A stretch of 64,000 nucleotides of DNA from positions 1-64,000 of the forward strand of contig NZ_LT629802.1 of the NCBI RefSeq assembly GCF_900106045.1, written 5' to 3'. Shown in pieces: positions 11,623 to 20,166 of this stretch. A model generated the notes under the pieces. That model saw nothing but the letters and a program-made list of their open reading frames with translations. It had not been told where the DNA came from and searched no databases. The stretch is from Pseudomonas mucidolens (GTDB lineage: Bacteria > Pseudomonadota > Gammaproteobacteria > Pseudomonadales > Pseudomonadaceae). Positions within the stretch are counted from its first letter, which is position 1; the number at the start of each line of letters is the position of its first letter. The translations under genes and the position numbers were made by a program.

Positions 11623-11928
11623 CTAAGCCTGCGGCTCACTCGAAAGCACAGCATGCTCCGCCAACTCCTGCTGGATAAACGCCGCAATCATTGCCCGATA
11701 AACCTGCTCGGTGACATCGGCGTTGGCGCCCAGGGCGTGCGATAAATCACGCACCTTGGTGATTACCTGTTCGACGCGCTGAGGCGCCTTTACCCCATCA
11801 CTGTCTTTTTTGAAACGGGCGGCCTGTGAGACGAATCCGCCGCGTTCGGCCAACAGAGCAACGATCTGGCGATCGAGGCGATCAATGTTTTCCCTGACTT
11901 GCTCAAGGTTGCTGCAGGTAACGGCCAT
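11623..11928 (-). CDS. Chorismate mutase-like protein (AroQ fold)
   Basis: 101 residues, all helical, with the AroQ-type core IDRLDRQIVALLAERGGFV and a conserved RFKKDSDGVKAPQRVEQVI segment. Family members convert chorismate to prephenate; the related PchB splits isochorismate, and the short length and FVSQAARFK text resemble that branch. The exact substrate cannot be decided from sequence. AAGGAG lies 11 nt upstream of the ATG. It sits 35 nt after the DUF4105 gene on the same strand, so co-transcription is possible, but no metabolic link is evident. Confidence 0.78.
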   Translation of the reverse strand: MAVTCSNLEQVRENIDRLDRQIVALLAERGGFVSQAARFKKDSDGVKAPQRVEQVITKVRDLSHALGANADVTEQVYRAMIAAFIQQELAEHAVLSSEPQA

Positions 11929-11963
11929 GTCGGTTGGAACTCCTTATTGAATGAACGCGCCAA

Positions 11964-13817
11964 TCAGTAGTGATACCACTTCACCTCAAGCATTACCTCA
12001 TTGACCGGTGTCGCCAAATGGCTGAACTCGCGTTGCGCGCTCAAGCGCACGCCAAGATTGCGTGACACTTCCCACTGTTGATTGAGGCTGATACTACGCC
12101 GCACTTCGCCGTTGGTGAAGAAATCGCCCTTGGCTTCCAGGCTGAGGTTGCCCAGCGGATTTCTCCACAACAGGCCAGTGTTGAAACCGGCGGCGGGGGA
12201 GATGAACTCGCTGAAATCGTTGTTATGCTCCACGCGCACGGTCCCGAGGGCGAAGCCGAGCATGTCGTCACGCAGTTGCCAGGTGCCGCCGGCGCCGCCG
12301 TTGACGTGGCTGACCAGGGTTTCGTCGTCATGTTTGCCCGGTACACGCTCAAGGCCCCCGGTGACTTGCCAGGACAACGGTTGCAGCAGCTCGTTGCGCG
12401 GCGTCAATGAGCGGATGGTCGCCAGGTCCAATTGCTGCAATTGCCAGTTATTGCCTTCGTACTGGCGCAGTTTCATTTGCAGGATTTCGATCTGCGCGCC
12501 CAAGGGGAAGCCTTCGGCGTTGTCGTTGAGGTCGTGGTAGGCCATGCGCAGGCCGTATTCGCCGAATGCTTTATCGCCCCGGGTGCCGATACCGGCTTGC
12601 CAGGTGCGTGATTGATGGCCGTTCTCGGGCAGGCCCGGACGTTCGATTTGCAGGTTTGGAGCCGGGTTCTGATTGATGGCCCGCAGCAGTTCGAAACTGC
12701 GCTGGGAACGTTCAGGGTCGCGCTCAAGCCCATTGGCGCGGTAGCGGCCTAGGCGATAGGCGGCATCGATGATCAAGGCCTGGCGGTCTTTGGCGAGGGT
12801 CTTGAAGGTCGGGTCCTGCAGCTGTTTCTGGTCGTCGCTGATCTTCAGCACCCATTGCTGCTCGTCACTGTCCAGGGGCTTGGCACGCTCCAGCAACTCA
12901 CGCTCGCGGGAGGGGCGGTAATCGATTTTTTCCACCAGGCCTGCGTCTTTCACGGCTTTGACGGTGTCGGTGGGAATGGCCGTCAGCGGAAACTGTTCCG
13001 TCAGGCGCAGACCGGGGCGAGCCACTTGCAGCAGCTCCAGCAGACGGTAAGAGCAGTTTTCGTCGAAGAAGAAATAGTCGAACTGGATCTGCTTGAGTTC
13101 CCACACGTGCTCGACCATGCGCTCGGTTTCGACCTGGGTCAGGTTCAGCCGGTATTCCCACAGGTCGCGGTTTTCCAGGCTGCGGTATTCCGAGAGTTTC
13201 TCCTGGTACGGCACCAGCGCGAACAGTCCGGGATAGCCGCCCATCAGGCCTTTCCAGGCGTACAGCAGGCTGTTGTCAGAGCCTTCGATATAGGCGCCGA
13301 AGTTGATTGCGTAGCTGAGCAGGGCGGTGTTGTTGCGCTGCACGTCAGCCTGGTCGATGCGCAGCAGGGTGTGTCCGAACATCGACGATGGGCTGTTGAG
13401 GTATGCCGCCGGGAAGATCATCACCGCGCTGTGGGGCGCGACGTCCTTGAACCATTGCTTGAATTCCTTGCAGTCCGCGGCGGGCAAGTCAGTCAGTTGC
13501 AATTGGTCCTTGAGCCAGCGGGTGCGTGCCGGATAAACGCATTGGGCGTGTTTTTCGCCGAGACTGGCCGGCGCGTAGAGCGCTTGCACGGTAGCCTGCA
13601 GTTCGGCGTCCGGATGATGCGCGCCGTCTTTGGCAAGAAAGAATCGCTGGTCGCTGACATAGCTGCGCCAACCGCTGAGCTTGCCGCTTTCGTAGTGCCC
13701 CAGCGACAACCAGAAGGGATCGTTGGCCAGTTGCTGCAAACGTTGATCATCAATGTGCGGCGCCGCGTACAGCGGGGCGCAGGTGAAGAGTGCCAGCCAG
13801 GCAAAGCGTTTGAGCAT
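11964..13817 (-). CDS. Exported DUF4105 protein (Lnb-type periplasmic domain plus beta-rich C-terminus)
   Basis: 617 residues with a signal peptide (MLKRFAWLALFTCAPLYAAP). Residues about 110-300 form the DUF4105/Lnb N-terminal domain with conserved MFGHTLLRI and FFFDENCSYRLLELL, whose His and Cys resemble a thiol-hydrolase or acyl-transfer active site. The last 220 or so residues read as alternating amphipathic strands ending in an aromatic residue (VKWYHY), like an outer-membrane barrel; that is inference. The precise function is not known. It is followed on the same strand by the chorismate mutase-like gene. Confidence 0.82.
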   Translation of the reverse strand: MLKRFAWLALFTCAPLYAAPHIDDQRLQQLANDPFWLSLGHYESGKLSGWRSYVSDQRFFLAKDGAHHPDAELQATVQALYAPASLGEKHAQCVYPARTRWLKDQLQLTDLPAADCKEFKQWFKDVAPHSAVMIFPAAYLNSPSSMFGHTLLRIDQADVQRNNTALLSYAINFGAYIEGSDNSLLYAWKGLMGGYPGLFALVPYQEKLSEYRSLENRDLWEYRLNLTQVETERMVEHVWELKQIQFDYFFFDENCSYRLLELLQVARPGLRLTEQFPLTAIPTDTVKAVKDAGLVEKIDYRPSRERELLERAKPLDSDEQQWVLKISDDQKQLQDPTFKTLAKDRQALIIDAAYRLGRYRANGLERDPERSQRSFELLRAINQNPAPNLQIERPGLPENGHQSRTWQAGIGTRGDKAFGEYGLRMAYHDLNDNAEGFPLGAQIEILQMKLRQYEGNNWQLQQLDLATIRSLTPRNELLQPLSWQVTGGLERVPGKHDDETLVSHVNGGAGGTWQLRDDMLGFALGTVRVEHNNDFSEFISPAAGFNTGLLWRNPLGNLSLEAKGDFFTNGEVRRSISLNQQWEVSRNLGVRLSAQREFSHLATPVNEVMLEVKWYHY

Positions 13818-13864
13818 AGGGGCAACTTAAGTCGGAATAAATAAAGACCCAAAGGGGGCAGGTC

Positions 13865-13899
13865 CAAAAAACAAAACCCGCGCCTCGCAAGGCGCGGGT
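13865..13899 (-). terminator. Rho-independent terminator after the DUF3015 gene
   Basis: Stem ACCCGCGCC-TTGCGA-GGCGCGGGT (minus strand) followed by a T-rich tract (AAAAAACAAAA on the + strand), 10 nt past the DUF3015 stop. Confidence 0.88.
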
Positions 13900-13908
13900 G
13901 GGTCGAGC

Positions 13909-14397
13909 TTAAGCCTGGGTGGCATATTTCGCCAGACGGGCGTCGCCTTTCAGGACGGCGAGGGTGTTGGTGTGCACATCTTCTGCGGTCACGTCAGCCT
14001 TGCTGAAAATTTGTTGGAAGTGCTCGTGAGTCACTGCTGCGAAGTGGTCGCGATCTTCAGGCGCGACACCCAGCACCACGGCATAGGTGGTCAGTGCTTC
14101 GCCATTGCCTTTGGCCATGTCTTCGGACAGCTCGTTCATCATGCCATTCATGGCAATCCACGATTTGCCGCCGTAAGACAGCGCGCTGTTGGTGCTGCAA
14201 CCGTTAGTGCCTGAGGTCATGCCGAAGGTGGCGTTACCCGAAGTACCGTTGGTGGTGGAGGCCAGGAAGTGGGCGGGCGTGCCACGTTGGCCTTCAAACA
14301 GCATGTTGCCCCAACCGCAGTTCGGGCCACCTGGCGCTTCAGCCATTGCATTGAGGGAGACGACGGTGAAGAGAGTACCGAGAAGGATCCGTTTCAT
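13909..14397 (-). CDS. DUF3015 exported protein
   Basis: 162 residues with a clear signal peptide (MKRILLGTLFTVVSLNAMAE, cleavage near AMA-EA). The mature part has GPNCGWGNMLFEGQRGTPAH and SGTNGCSTNSALSYG, with two cysteines likely to be disulfide-bonded in the periplasm, and a helical C-terminus. This matches DUF3015, a family of unknown function common in Pseudomonas. It is monocistronic, with its own terminator. The 264-nt gap upstream (14398-14661) holds its promoter and that of the divergent protease gene; nothing else was recognised there. Confidence 0.85.
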   Translation of the reverse strand: MKRILLGTLFTVVSLNAMAEAPGGPNCGWGNMLFEGQRGTPAHFLASTTNGTSGNATFGMTSGTNGCSTNSALSYGGKSWIAMNGMMNELSEDMAKGNGEALTTYAVVLGVAPEDRDHFAAVTHEHFQQIFSKADVTAEDVHTNTLAVLKGDARLAKYATQA

Positions 14398-14661
14398 AGC
14401 TTTGTTCTCTTTGTGTGCGAACCAATGGACAAGGATTCAGGCGCCTCTAGCGCCCTAGGGGGCGGTTATTAGTCCACCCCGCGCAGTATTGAGTTTAGGC
14501 ATGAACCAAGGGTTCCGTGAGTTTTTGTAAAACAATCGGCGAATGGGTGTTTTTTACAGGAGGCGGCTTGTGTCTATGCTTTCCCTAAACCGTGCCTTGC
14601 CAGCCAGCCATACGCGGCGCCAGAATGCCGTCATCTGCCCCGCCTGATGTAAGGAAGCCCG

Positions 14662-17100
14662 ATGCCTGATCCTGTAGCTGCCAGCTTGCGTCTAGCGCCC
14701 GAAGCGCTGACTCGTCCTTTTTCCGCTGAACAGTTCAGCTTCTCGACCACCAATGATTTGGAGCCCTTTCGCGGTGTGCTTGGCCAGGAACGTGCGGTCG
14801 AAGCCTTGCAGTTCGGCGTGGCCATGCCACGTCCCGGTTACAACGTATTTGTCATGGGCGAGCCCGGTACGGGCCGCTTTTCGTTCGTCAAACGCTATCT
14901 CAAGGCCGAAGGCAAACGCCTGCAGACCCCGGCGGACTGGGTCTATGTGAATAATTTCGACGAACCTCGCGAACCCCGGGCCCTGGAGTTGCCCGCGGGC
15001 GGGGCGGCGGCGTTCATCGCCGATATCAACGGGCTGATCGATAACCTGGTGGCGACCTTCCCGGCGGTGTTCGAGCACCCGACCTATCAACAGCGTAAAA
15101 GCGCCATCGACCGTTCCTTCAATCAACGTTATGACCGAGCGCTGGACGTGATCGAGCGCCTGGCCTTGGAAAAAGACGTGGCGCTGTACCGCGACAGCAC
15201 CAATATTGCGTTCACGCCGATGCTCGATGGCAAGGCGCTGGACGAGGCCGAGTTCTCGCAGTTGCCGGAGGTCGATCGCGAGCGTTTCCACAGCGATATT
15301 TCGGAGCTTGAAGAGCGCCTCAACGAAGAACTCGCCAGCCTGCCGCAATGGAAGCGCGAGTCCAACAACCAGATGCGCCAATTCAACGAGGAAACCATCA
15401 CTCTGGCCTTGCAGCCATTGCTGGCGCCGTTGTCGGAGAAGTACGCGGAAAACGCCGGCGTGTGCGGCTACCTGCAAGCGATGCAGGTTTATCTGCTGAA
15501 AACCGTGGTCGAACAGTTGGTGGACGATGCAAAAACCGACGCCCAGGCCCGCAAGTTGCTGGAGGAACAGTACTGTCCGAGCCTGGTGGTTGGTCACCCG
15601 AGCAATGGCGGCGCGCCGGTGGTGTTCGAACCGCATCCGACCTACGACAATCTGTTCGGGCGTATCGAATACAGCACCGACCAGGGCGCGCTCTACACCA
15701 CCTACCGGCAGTTGCGCGCGGGTGCGTTGCATCGCGCCAACGGCGGTTTCCTGATTCTGGAAGCCGAAAAAATGCTCAGCGAGCCGTTTGTCTGGGACGC
15801 GCTCAAGCGCGCCCTGCAATCGCGCAAGTTGAAGATGGAATCGCCTCTCGGTGAACTGGGTCGTCTGGCCACCGTGACACTCAACCCGCAAGTGATCCCG
15901 TTGAACGTCAAGGTCATCATCATCGGTGCCCGTTCGCTGTACTACACGCTGCAAGACCTGGATCCGGACTTTCAGGAAATGTTCCGGGTGCTGGTGGATT
16001 TCGATGAAGACATCCCGATGGTCGACGAAAGCCTGGAGCAGTTTGCCCAGTTGCTCAAGACCCGCACTTCGGAAGAGGGCATGGCGCCATTGACGTCGGA
16101 TGCGGTGGCGCGCCTGGCGACCTACAGCGCACGCCTGGCGGAGCATCAGGGGCGGCTGTCGGCACGTATTGGTGATCTGTTCCAGTTGGTCAGCGAAGCC
16201 GATTTCATCCGTCACCTGGCGGCTGATGAGATGACCGACGCCGGGCATATCGAGCGGGCGCTTAAGGCCAAGGCCACACGCACCGGGCGTGTATCGGCAC
16301 GGATTCTCGACGATATGCTCGCGGGGGTGATCCTGATCGACACCGCGGGCGCGGCGGTGGGCAAGTGCAACGGGCTGACGGTGCTCGAGGTGGGCGACTC
16401 GGCCTTTGGCGTTCCGGCGCGGATTTCCGCCACGGTGTATCCGGGTGGCAGCGGCATTGTCGATATCGAGCGCGAAGTTAACCTCGGGCAGCCGATTCAC
16501 TCCAAAGGCGTGATGATCCTCACCGGTTACCTGGGTAGCCGTTATGCCCAGGAATTCCCTCTGGCGATTTCCGCGAGCATTGCCCTGGAGCAGTCCTACG
16601 GCTACGTCGACGGCGACAGTGCATCCCTGGGCGAGGCCTGCACCTTGATTTCGGCGCTGTCGAAGACGCCGCTCAAACAGTGCTTTGCGATCACCGGTTC
16701 GATCAACCAGTTCGGTGAAGTGCAAGCGGTGGGCGGGGTCAACGAGAAGATCGAGGGCTTCTTCCGTCTTTGCGAGGCGCGTGGCCTGACCGGTGAGCAG
16801 GGGGCGATCATTCCCCAGGCGAACGTTGCGACGCTGATGCTGGATGAGAAGGTCTTGCAGGCGGTTCGGGCCGGACAGTTTCATATCTACGCGGTGCGCC
16901 AGGCCGACGAGGCCTTGAGCTTGCTTGTGGGCGAGCCGGCCGGAGACCCAGATGAGGAAGGGCAATTCCCGGAGGGCACCGTCAACGCGCGGGTTGTGGA
17001 GCGTTTGCGGGCGATCGCCGAGATGATCAGCGAGGAAGACCTCAAGGAAGCGGAAAAGGAACTGGCGCAGCAGGCATTGGCCGAAGCCAAGCCGAGTTGA
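14662..17100 (+). CDS. Lon-like ATP-dependent protease (AAA_32 / Lon_C, LonP/YcbZ type)
   Basis: 812 residues. The N-terminal AAA region has a P-loop-like GEPGTGRFSF (R72 where Walker A has lysine), a middle helical domain, a second ATPase half, and a C-terminal S16 protease domain. The catalytic serine is S653 in GDSASLGEA and the lysine is K696 in GGVNEKIEGF, so the Ser-Lys dyad is intact. It differs from housekeeping Lon by lacking the N-terminal LON domain. AAGGAAG precedes the ATG. The substituted Walker lysine makes ATP hydrolysis at this site uncertain. A terminator follows. Confidence 0.92.
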   Translation: MPDPVAASLRLAPEALTRPFSAEQFSFSTTNDLEPFRGVLGQERAVEALQFGVAMPRPGYNVFVMGEPGTGRFSFVKRYLKAEGKRLQTPADWVYVNNFDEPREPRALELPAGGAAAFIADINGLIDNLVATFPAVFEHPTYQQRKSAIDRSFNQRYDRALDVIERLALEKDVALYRDSTNIAFTPMLDGKALDEAEFSQLPEVDRERFHSDISELEERLNEELASLPQWKRESNNQMRQFNEETITLALQPLLAPLSEKYAENAGVCGYLQAMQVYLLKTVVEQLVDDAKTDAQARKLLEEQYCPSLVVGHPSNGGAPVVFEPHPTYDNLFGRIEYSTDQGALYTTYRQLRAGALHRANGGFLILEAEKMLSEPFVWDALKRALQSRKLKMESPLGELGRLATVTLNPQVIPLNVKVIIIGARSLYYTLQDLDPDFQEMFRVLVDFDEDIPMVDESLEQFAQLLKTRTSEEGMAPLTSDAVARLATYSARLAEHQGRLSARIGDLFQLVSEADFIRHLAADEMTDAGHIERALKAKATRTGRVSARILDDMLAGVILIDTAGAAVGKCNGLTVLEVGDSAFGVPARISATVYPGGSGIVDIEREVNLGQPIHSKGVMILTGYLGSRYAQEFPLAISASIALEQSYGYVDGDSASLGEACTLISALSKTPLKQCFAITGSINQFGEVQAVGGVNEKIEGFFRLCEARGLTGEQGAIIPQANVATLMLDEKVLQAVRAGQFHIYAVRQADEALSLLVGEPAGDPDEEGQFPEGTVNARVVERLRAIAEMISEEDLKEAEKELAQQALAEAKPS

Positions 17101-17111
17101 CGGGTGCAGGG

Positions 17112-17142
17112 CGAGGGGAGTTGCTCCCCTCGTCATATTTTT
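17112..17142 (+). terminator. Terminator of the Lon-like protease gene
   Basis: CGAGGGGAG-TTG-CTCCCCTCG hairpin followed by TCATATTTTT, starting 12 nt after the stop. Confidence 0.85.
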
Positions 17143-17301
17143 GACCCGACAGCCCAGGCCGACGTCGCCGTTGGTCTCTGCGTCCTTGGTTTGTACGGGT
17201 TTTCTTCTATTCTCAGCTCAAGGGATATCCACAAGAGTCGCTGGATAGAAACAGCCTCGTCCTTCGAGAGGCTGAATGCCGATCTGCCGAGGGTCGCCGC
17301 C

Positions 17302-17631
17302 ATGCCGCGCAACCTTTGCCTCACTCGCCAGTGCCTGGGCCTGGTCACCCGAATTGAATGCTCCATTCGTCCCCTTGCGGGGGATGCCGGCATGTGGGCC
17401 TTGTTGTTTGCCGCCGGCATGAGCGGCGAGCAACCCTCGACCATCAAGTCCCAAGGTCCATTTCATGGGCCGTTCGTGGCTGAACATATCCTTGAATCCG
17501 TGGTGCAGAGCCTGCTGTTGCATGGCTACGTGCTGGCGGATGACCCACAGATATGGTGTTTGCATCTGCAGGCGCACCTGCGACAGCTCAATGGCGGACG
17601 GGCGAGGGCGCTGAGCGATATTCACTCCTGA
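17302..17631 (+). CDS. Conserved small protein of unknown function (PA4575-like position)
   Basis: 109 residues starting MPRNLCLTRQCLGLVTRIEC, with several cysteines near the N-terminus and an alpha/beta pattern after that. I do not recognise a characterised family. The start is the ATG with GAGGG 8 nt upstream; the reading frame stays open upstream but without a ribosome binding site or conserved-looking text. It lies between the Lon-like protease and yqhA, where P. aeruginosa also has a small hypothetical gene (from memory). The promoter would be in 17143-17301. Confidence 0.7.
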   Translation: MPRNLCLTRQCLGLVTRIECSIRPLAGDAGMWALLFAAGMSGEQPSTIKSQGPFHGPFVAEHILESVVQSLLLHGYVLADDPQIWCLHLQAHLRQLNGGRARALSDIHS

Positions 17632-17803
17632 GCCGGCTATTTTGTCTCAAGCTTGTTCAGCTTTACCTCGAACCTTTACTGCACGGTGTTCAGCGCGGTG
17701 CGCGGGCCATAAAAGTGTTGCAGGTCGGTTTTTCGGGTGGTTCTGGGCACTGTGCGCGACTGATATACTCGCCAGCATTTCTAGCCACGCTGTGTGAGAT
17801 TCA

Positions 17804-18292
17804 ATGGAACGTTTTATCGAAAATGCAATGTACGCTTCGCGCTGGCTGCTGGCCCCGATCTATTTCGGCCTGTCGCTCGGGCTGCTGGCGCTGGCGCTGA
17901 AGTTCTTTCAGGAAGTGATTCACCTGCTGCCCAATGTCTTCGCGATGGCCGAGTCGGAGCTGATTCTAGTGCTGCTGTCGTTGATCGACATGGCCCTGGT
18001 CGGCGGTCTGTTGGTGATGGTCATGATTTCCGGCTACGAGAACTTCGTCTCGCAACTGGATATCGATGACAACAAGGAGAAGCTCAATTGGTTGGGCACC
18101 ATGGACTCTTCGTCGCTGAAGATGAAAGTGGCGGCCTCCATCGTGGCGATTTCTTCCATCCACCTGCTGCGGATCTTCATGGATGCCAAGAACGTCGATC
18201 CTCAGCACCTGATGTGGTACGTGATCATTCACATGACGTTCGTGATTTCGGCGTTTGCCATGGGTTATCTGGATAAAGTGACCAAACACTGA
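17804..18292 (+). CDS. YqhA family inner-membrane protein (UPF0114)
   Basis: 162 residues with four hydrophobic segments (about 12-34, 50-72, 105-125, 135-155). The text matches the family: [44 protein letters not shown] and [24 protein letters not shown]. Function is unknown for the family, which is widely conserved in proteobacteria. It has its own ATG; the weak upstream ribosome binding site (GTGTGAGATTCA) is unremarkable. The next gene, fklB, follows after 146 nt with a GC-rich gap that may hold a promoter. Confidence 0.9.
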   Translation: MERFIENAMYASRWLLAPIYFGLSLGLLALALKFFQEVIHLLPNVFAMAESELILVLLSLIDMALVGGLLVMVMISGYENFVSQLDIDDNKEKLNWLGTMDSSSLKMKVAASIVAISSIHLLRIFMDAKNVDPQHLMWYVIIHMTFVISAFAMGYLDKVTKH

Positions 18293-18438
18293 TCAGTGCC
18301 GGGCGCTTCCTGGCGCTGTGTCTTGGGCTCATCAAGCGTGGGGCGAGTGTGCTAGTCTGCTCGCCCTTTTAGTTTGGATGACGCGCAGAACCCTGCGGTT
18401 TTGCAGGTTTTGCAGTTGTCCTACAGCGGAGCCCTTTA

Positions 18439-19056
18439 ATGTCCGAAGTCAATCTGTCCACCGACGAAACCCGTGTCAGCTACGGCATTGGCCGCCAGTT
18501 GGGTGACCAATTGCGCGACAACCCGCCACCGGGCGTGAGCCTGGACGCAATCCTGGCCGGCCTGACCGACGCCTTCGCCGGCGAGCCAAGCCGTGTGGAT
18601 CAAGAGCAAATGGCGGCCAGCTTCAAGGTGATCCGCGACATCATGCAAGCCGAAGCCGCTGCCAAGGCTGAAGCTGCCGCAGGCGCTGGCCTGGCTTTCC
18701 TGGCTGACAACGCCAAGCGTGAAGGCATCACTACCCTGGCTTCCGGCCTGCAATTCGAAGTGCTGACGGCGGGTGACGGTGCCAAGCCGACCCGTGAAGA
18801 CCAGGTGCGCACTCACTACCACGGTACATTGATCGATGGGACTGTCTTCGACAGCTCCTACGAGCGTGGCCAACCTGCGGAATTCCCGGTCGGTGGTGTG
18901 ATTGCTGGTTGGACCGAAGCCCTGCAATTGATGAATGCCGGCAGCAAATGGCGTCTGTACGTGCCGAGCGAACTGGCTTACGGCGCTCAAGGCGTTGGCA
19001 GCATCCCGCCGCACAGCGTTCTGGTATTCGACGTCGAGCTGCTCGACGTTCTGTAA
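18439..19056 (+). CDS. fklB: FKBP-type peptidyl-prolyl isomerase, FklB/Mip type
   Basis: 205 residues. An N-terminal helical dimerisation region (about 1-90, ending in an alanine-rich helix) precedes a C-terminal FKBP domain (about 100-205) with DQVRTHYHGTLIDGTVFDSS, AEFPVGGVIAGWTEALQLM and YGAQGVGSIPPHSVLVFDVELL. No signal peptide is present, so it is cytoplasmic like FklB and unlike exported FkpA or Mip. It catalyses proline isomerisation during folding. A REPIN follows 28 nt after the stop. Confidence 0.93.
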   Translation: MSEVNLSTDETRVSYGIGRQLGDQLRDNPPPGVSLDAILAGLTDAFAGEPSRVDQEQMAASFKVIRDIMQAEAAAKAEAAAGAGLAFLADNAKREGITTLASGLQFEVLTAGDGAKPTREDQVRTHYHGTLIDGTVFDSSYERGQPAEFPVGGVIAGWTEALQLMNAGSKWRLYVPSELAYGAQGVGSIPPHSVLVFDVELLDVL

Positions 19057-19083
19057 GACCTGCTGCTTGTTGCCCTAGCCTTA

Positions 19084-19184
19084 TGTAGGAGTCGGGCTTG
19101 CCCGCGAAAGAGCGGAGTGCGATACGTTCATCCAGAATGGGCGCGTTATCGTTGACGTTCTTCGCGAGTAAACTCGCTCCTACA
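19084..19184. repeat. REPIN copy 3
   Basis: The left arm is slightly diverged (TGTAGGAGTCGGGCTTGCCC) and the right arm reads TTCGCGAGTAAACTCGCTCC. The spacer contains GCGCGTTATCGTTGACGTTC, the reverse complement of the spacer text in copy 2, so it is in the opposite orientation. Confidence 0.9.
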
Positions 19185-19201
19185 GGGGCTTTCAGGGTCG
19201 C

Positions 19202-19459
19202 TCATGGATGAAACTTGCCATTGAGTTCCGTCACCGGGCGCAATGCTCGGGCATAGCAGAACAGAAACAGATTGCGCACCACCTCCTTCAACACACCCGG
19301 TTCACTGGAACTCAGCCCATTGACGTCCAGGTCGCCCTGAGCCTGCAGTTCATTCAACGCTTCTTCTTCGAGCACCGCACAGACTTCCCCGGTCTCCCGA
19401 TGGAGTATCCGCAGGTAGGGGTGTGGACGGTCCAGCCAGGCATCTATCAAATAAGTCAT
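19202..19459 (-). CDS. Small conserved protein under probable Fur control (PA4570-like)
   Basis: 85 residues, MTYLIDAWLDRPHPYLRILHRETGEVC onward, acidic, with no membrane segment and no recognised domain. AAGGAG lies 8 nt upstream of the ATG at 19459, which decides against the GTG two codons earlier. A palindromic Fur-like box lies 26-40 nt before the start, overlapping the likely -10 region. The corresponding P. aeruginosa gene (PA4570, from memory) is among genes induced by iron starvation. Its function is not known; a small iron-sparing or regulatory protein is one guess. Confidence 0.78.
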   Translation of the reverse strand: MTYLIDAWLDRPHPYLRILHRETGEVCAVLEEEALNELQAQGDLDVNGLSSSEPGVLKEVVRNLFLFCYARALRPVTELNGKFHP

Positions 19460-19484
19460 GGTCACATCTCCTTGAGGGATTCAA

Positions 19485-19499
19485 TGAGAATAATTCTTA
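19485..19499. promoter_or_regulatory. Fur box
   Basis: TGAGAATAATTCTTA fits the 7-1-7 Fur pattern TGATAATnATTATCA at 11 of 14 positions and is nearly palindromic. On the minus strand it overlaps a possible promoter (TTGCTA, 16 nt, TATTCT), so Fe-Fur would block it. Confidence 0.72.
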
Positions 19500-19653
19500 T
19501 TCGTAGAATAGCAAGTCCCTATTGGTGAATTACTGGTTTTTCTGTGTAGGCAGTGTGCGCTGTCAAAAAGGACGGCTTTTGCTACTGAAGAGGGTTTGTC
19601 GCGGGGAGGGTGAAGCGCCCTCTCGCGCAGGGCACGAGAGGGTGGCAGCACAA

Positions 19654-19995
19654 TCAGACTTTGCGGACGAACTCGGACTTGAGTTTCATCGGGCCGATAC
19701 CATCGATCTTGCAGTCGATATCGTGGTCGCCATCGCACAGGCGGATATTCTTGACCTTGGTGCCGACCTTGACCACCAGCGAGGTGCCCTTGACCTTGAG
19801 GTCCTTGATCACGGTGATGGTGTCGCCGTCCTGCAGGACGTTGCCGACCGAATCTTTCTTCACGGCTTCATCGCTAGCCGCTTCGGGTTCGCCGCTGGCG
19901 GACCACTCATGGGCGCATTCCGGGCAGATCAGTTGGACGCCATCTTCGTAGGTGTATTCGGAACTGCATTTCGGGCAGGGTGGCAATGTGCTCAC
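19654..19995 (-). CDS. yjdM: Zinc-ribbon protein YjdM (PhnA)
   Basis: 113 residues. The N-terminal zinc ribbon (CPKC ... CPEC, residues about 7-26) is followed by an acidic linker and a C-terminal SH3-like PhnA domain ([23 protein letters not shown]). Despite its old name it is not needed for phosphonate use; the role of the family is unclear. The start is GTG, supported by AAGGAG six or seven nt upstream. It is not adjacent to any phosphonate gene. The 19460-19653 gap holds the Fur-controlled promoter of the neighbouring gene. Confidence 0.9.
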   Translation of the reverse strand: MSTLPPCPKCSSEYTYEDGVQLICPECAHEWSASGEPEAASDEAVKKDSVGNVLQDGDTITVIKDLKVKGTSLVVKVGTKVKNIRLCDGDHDIDCKIDGIGPMKLKSEFVRKV

Positions 19996-20052
19996 TAAGG
20001 CTCCTTGAGTTTCAGGATGGGTAAAAGTCGCACATTATATAGGGTTTTTTAC

Positions 20053-20154
20053 CTGTAGGAGCGAGCTTGCTCGCGAAGAACCTTAACGATAACGCGCTCA
20101 TCCAAATTCAGCACGGTGTCTTTGAGTTCTTCGCGAGCAAGCTCGCTCCTACAG
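20053..20154. repeat. REPIN copy 4
   Basis: Both arms are canonical (TGTAGGAGCGAGCTTGCTCG and complement). The spacer starts with AACCTTAACGATAACGCG, shared in part with copies 2, 5 and 6. It lies between the yjdM start and the ispB stop. Confidence 0.95.
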
Positions 20155-20166
20155 TGCAAAGGGCAA

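Noticed and set aside
14692..17136. 814-codon open frame antisense to the Lon-like protease gene
   Set aside because: It mirrors the third-position GC bias of the real gene, has no recognisable domain, and the + strand gene has a ribosome binding site and catalytic motifs.
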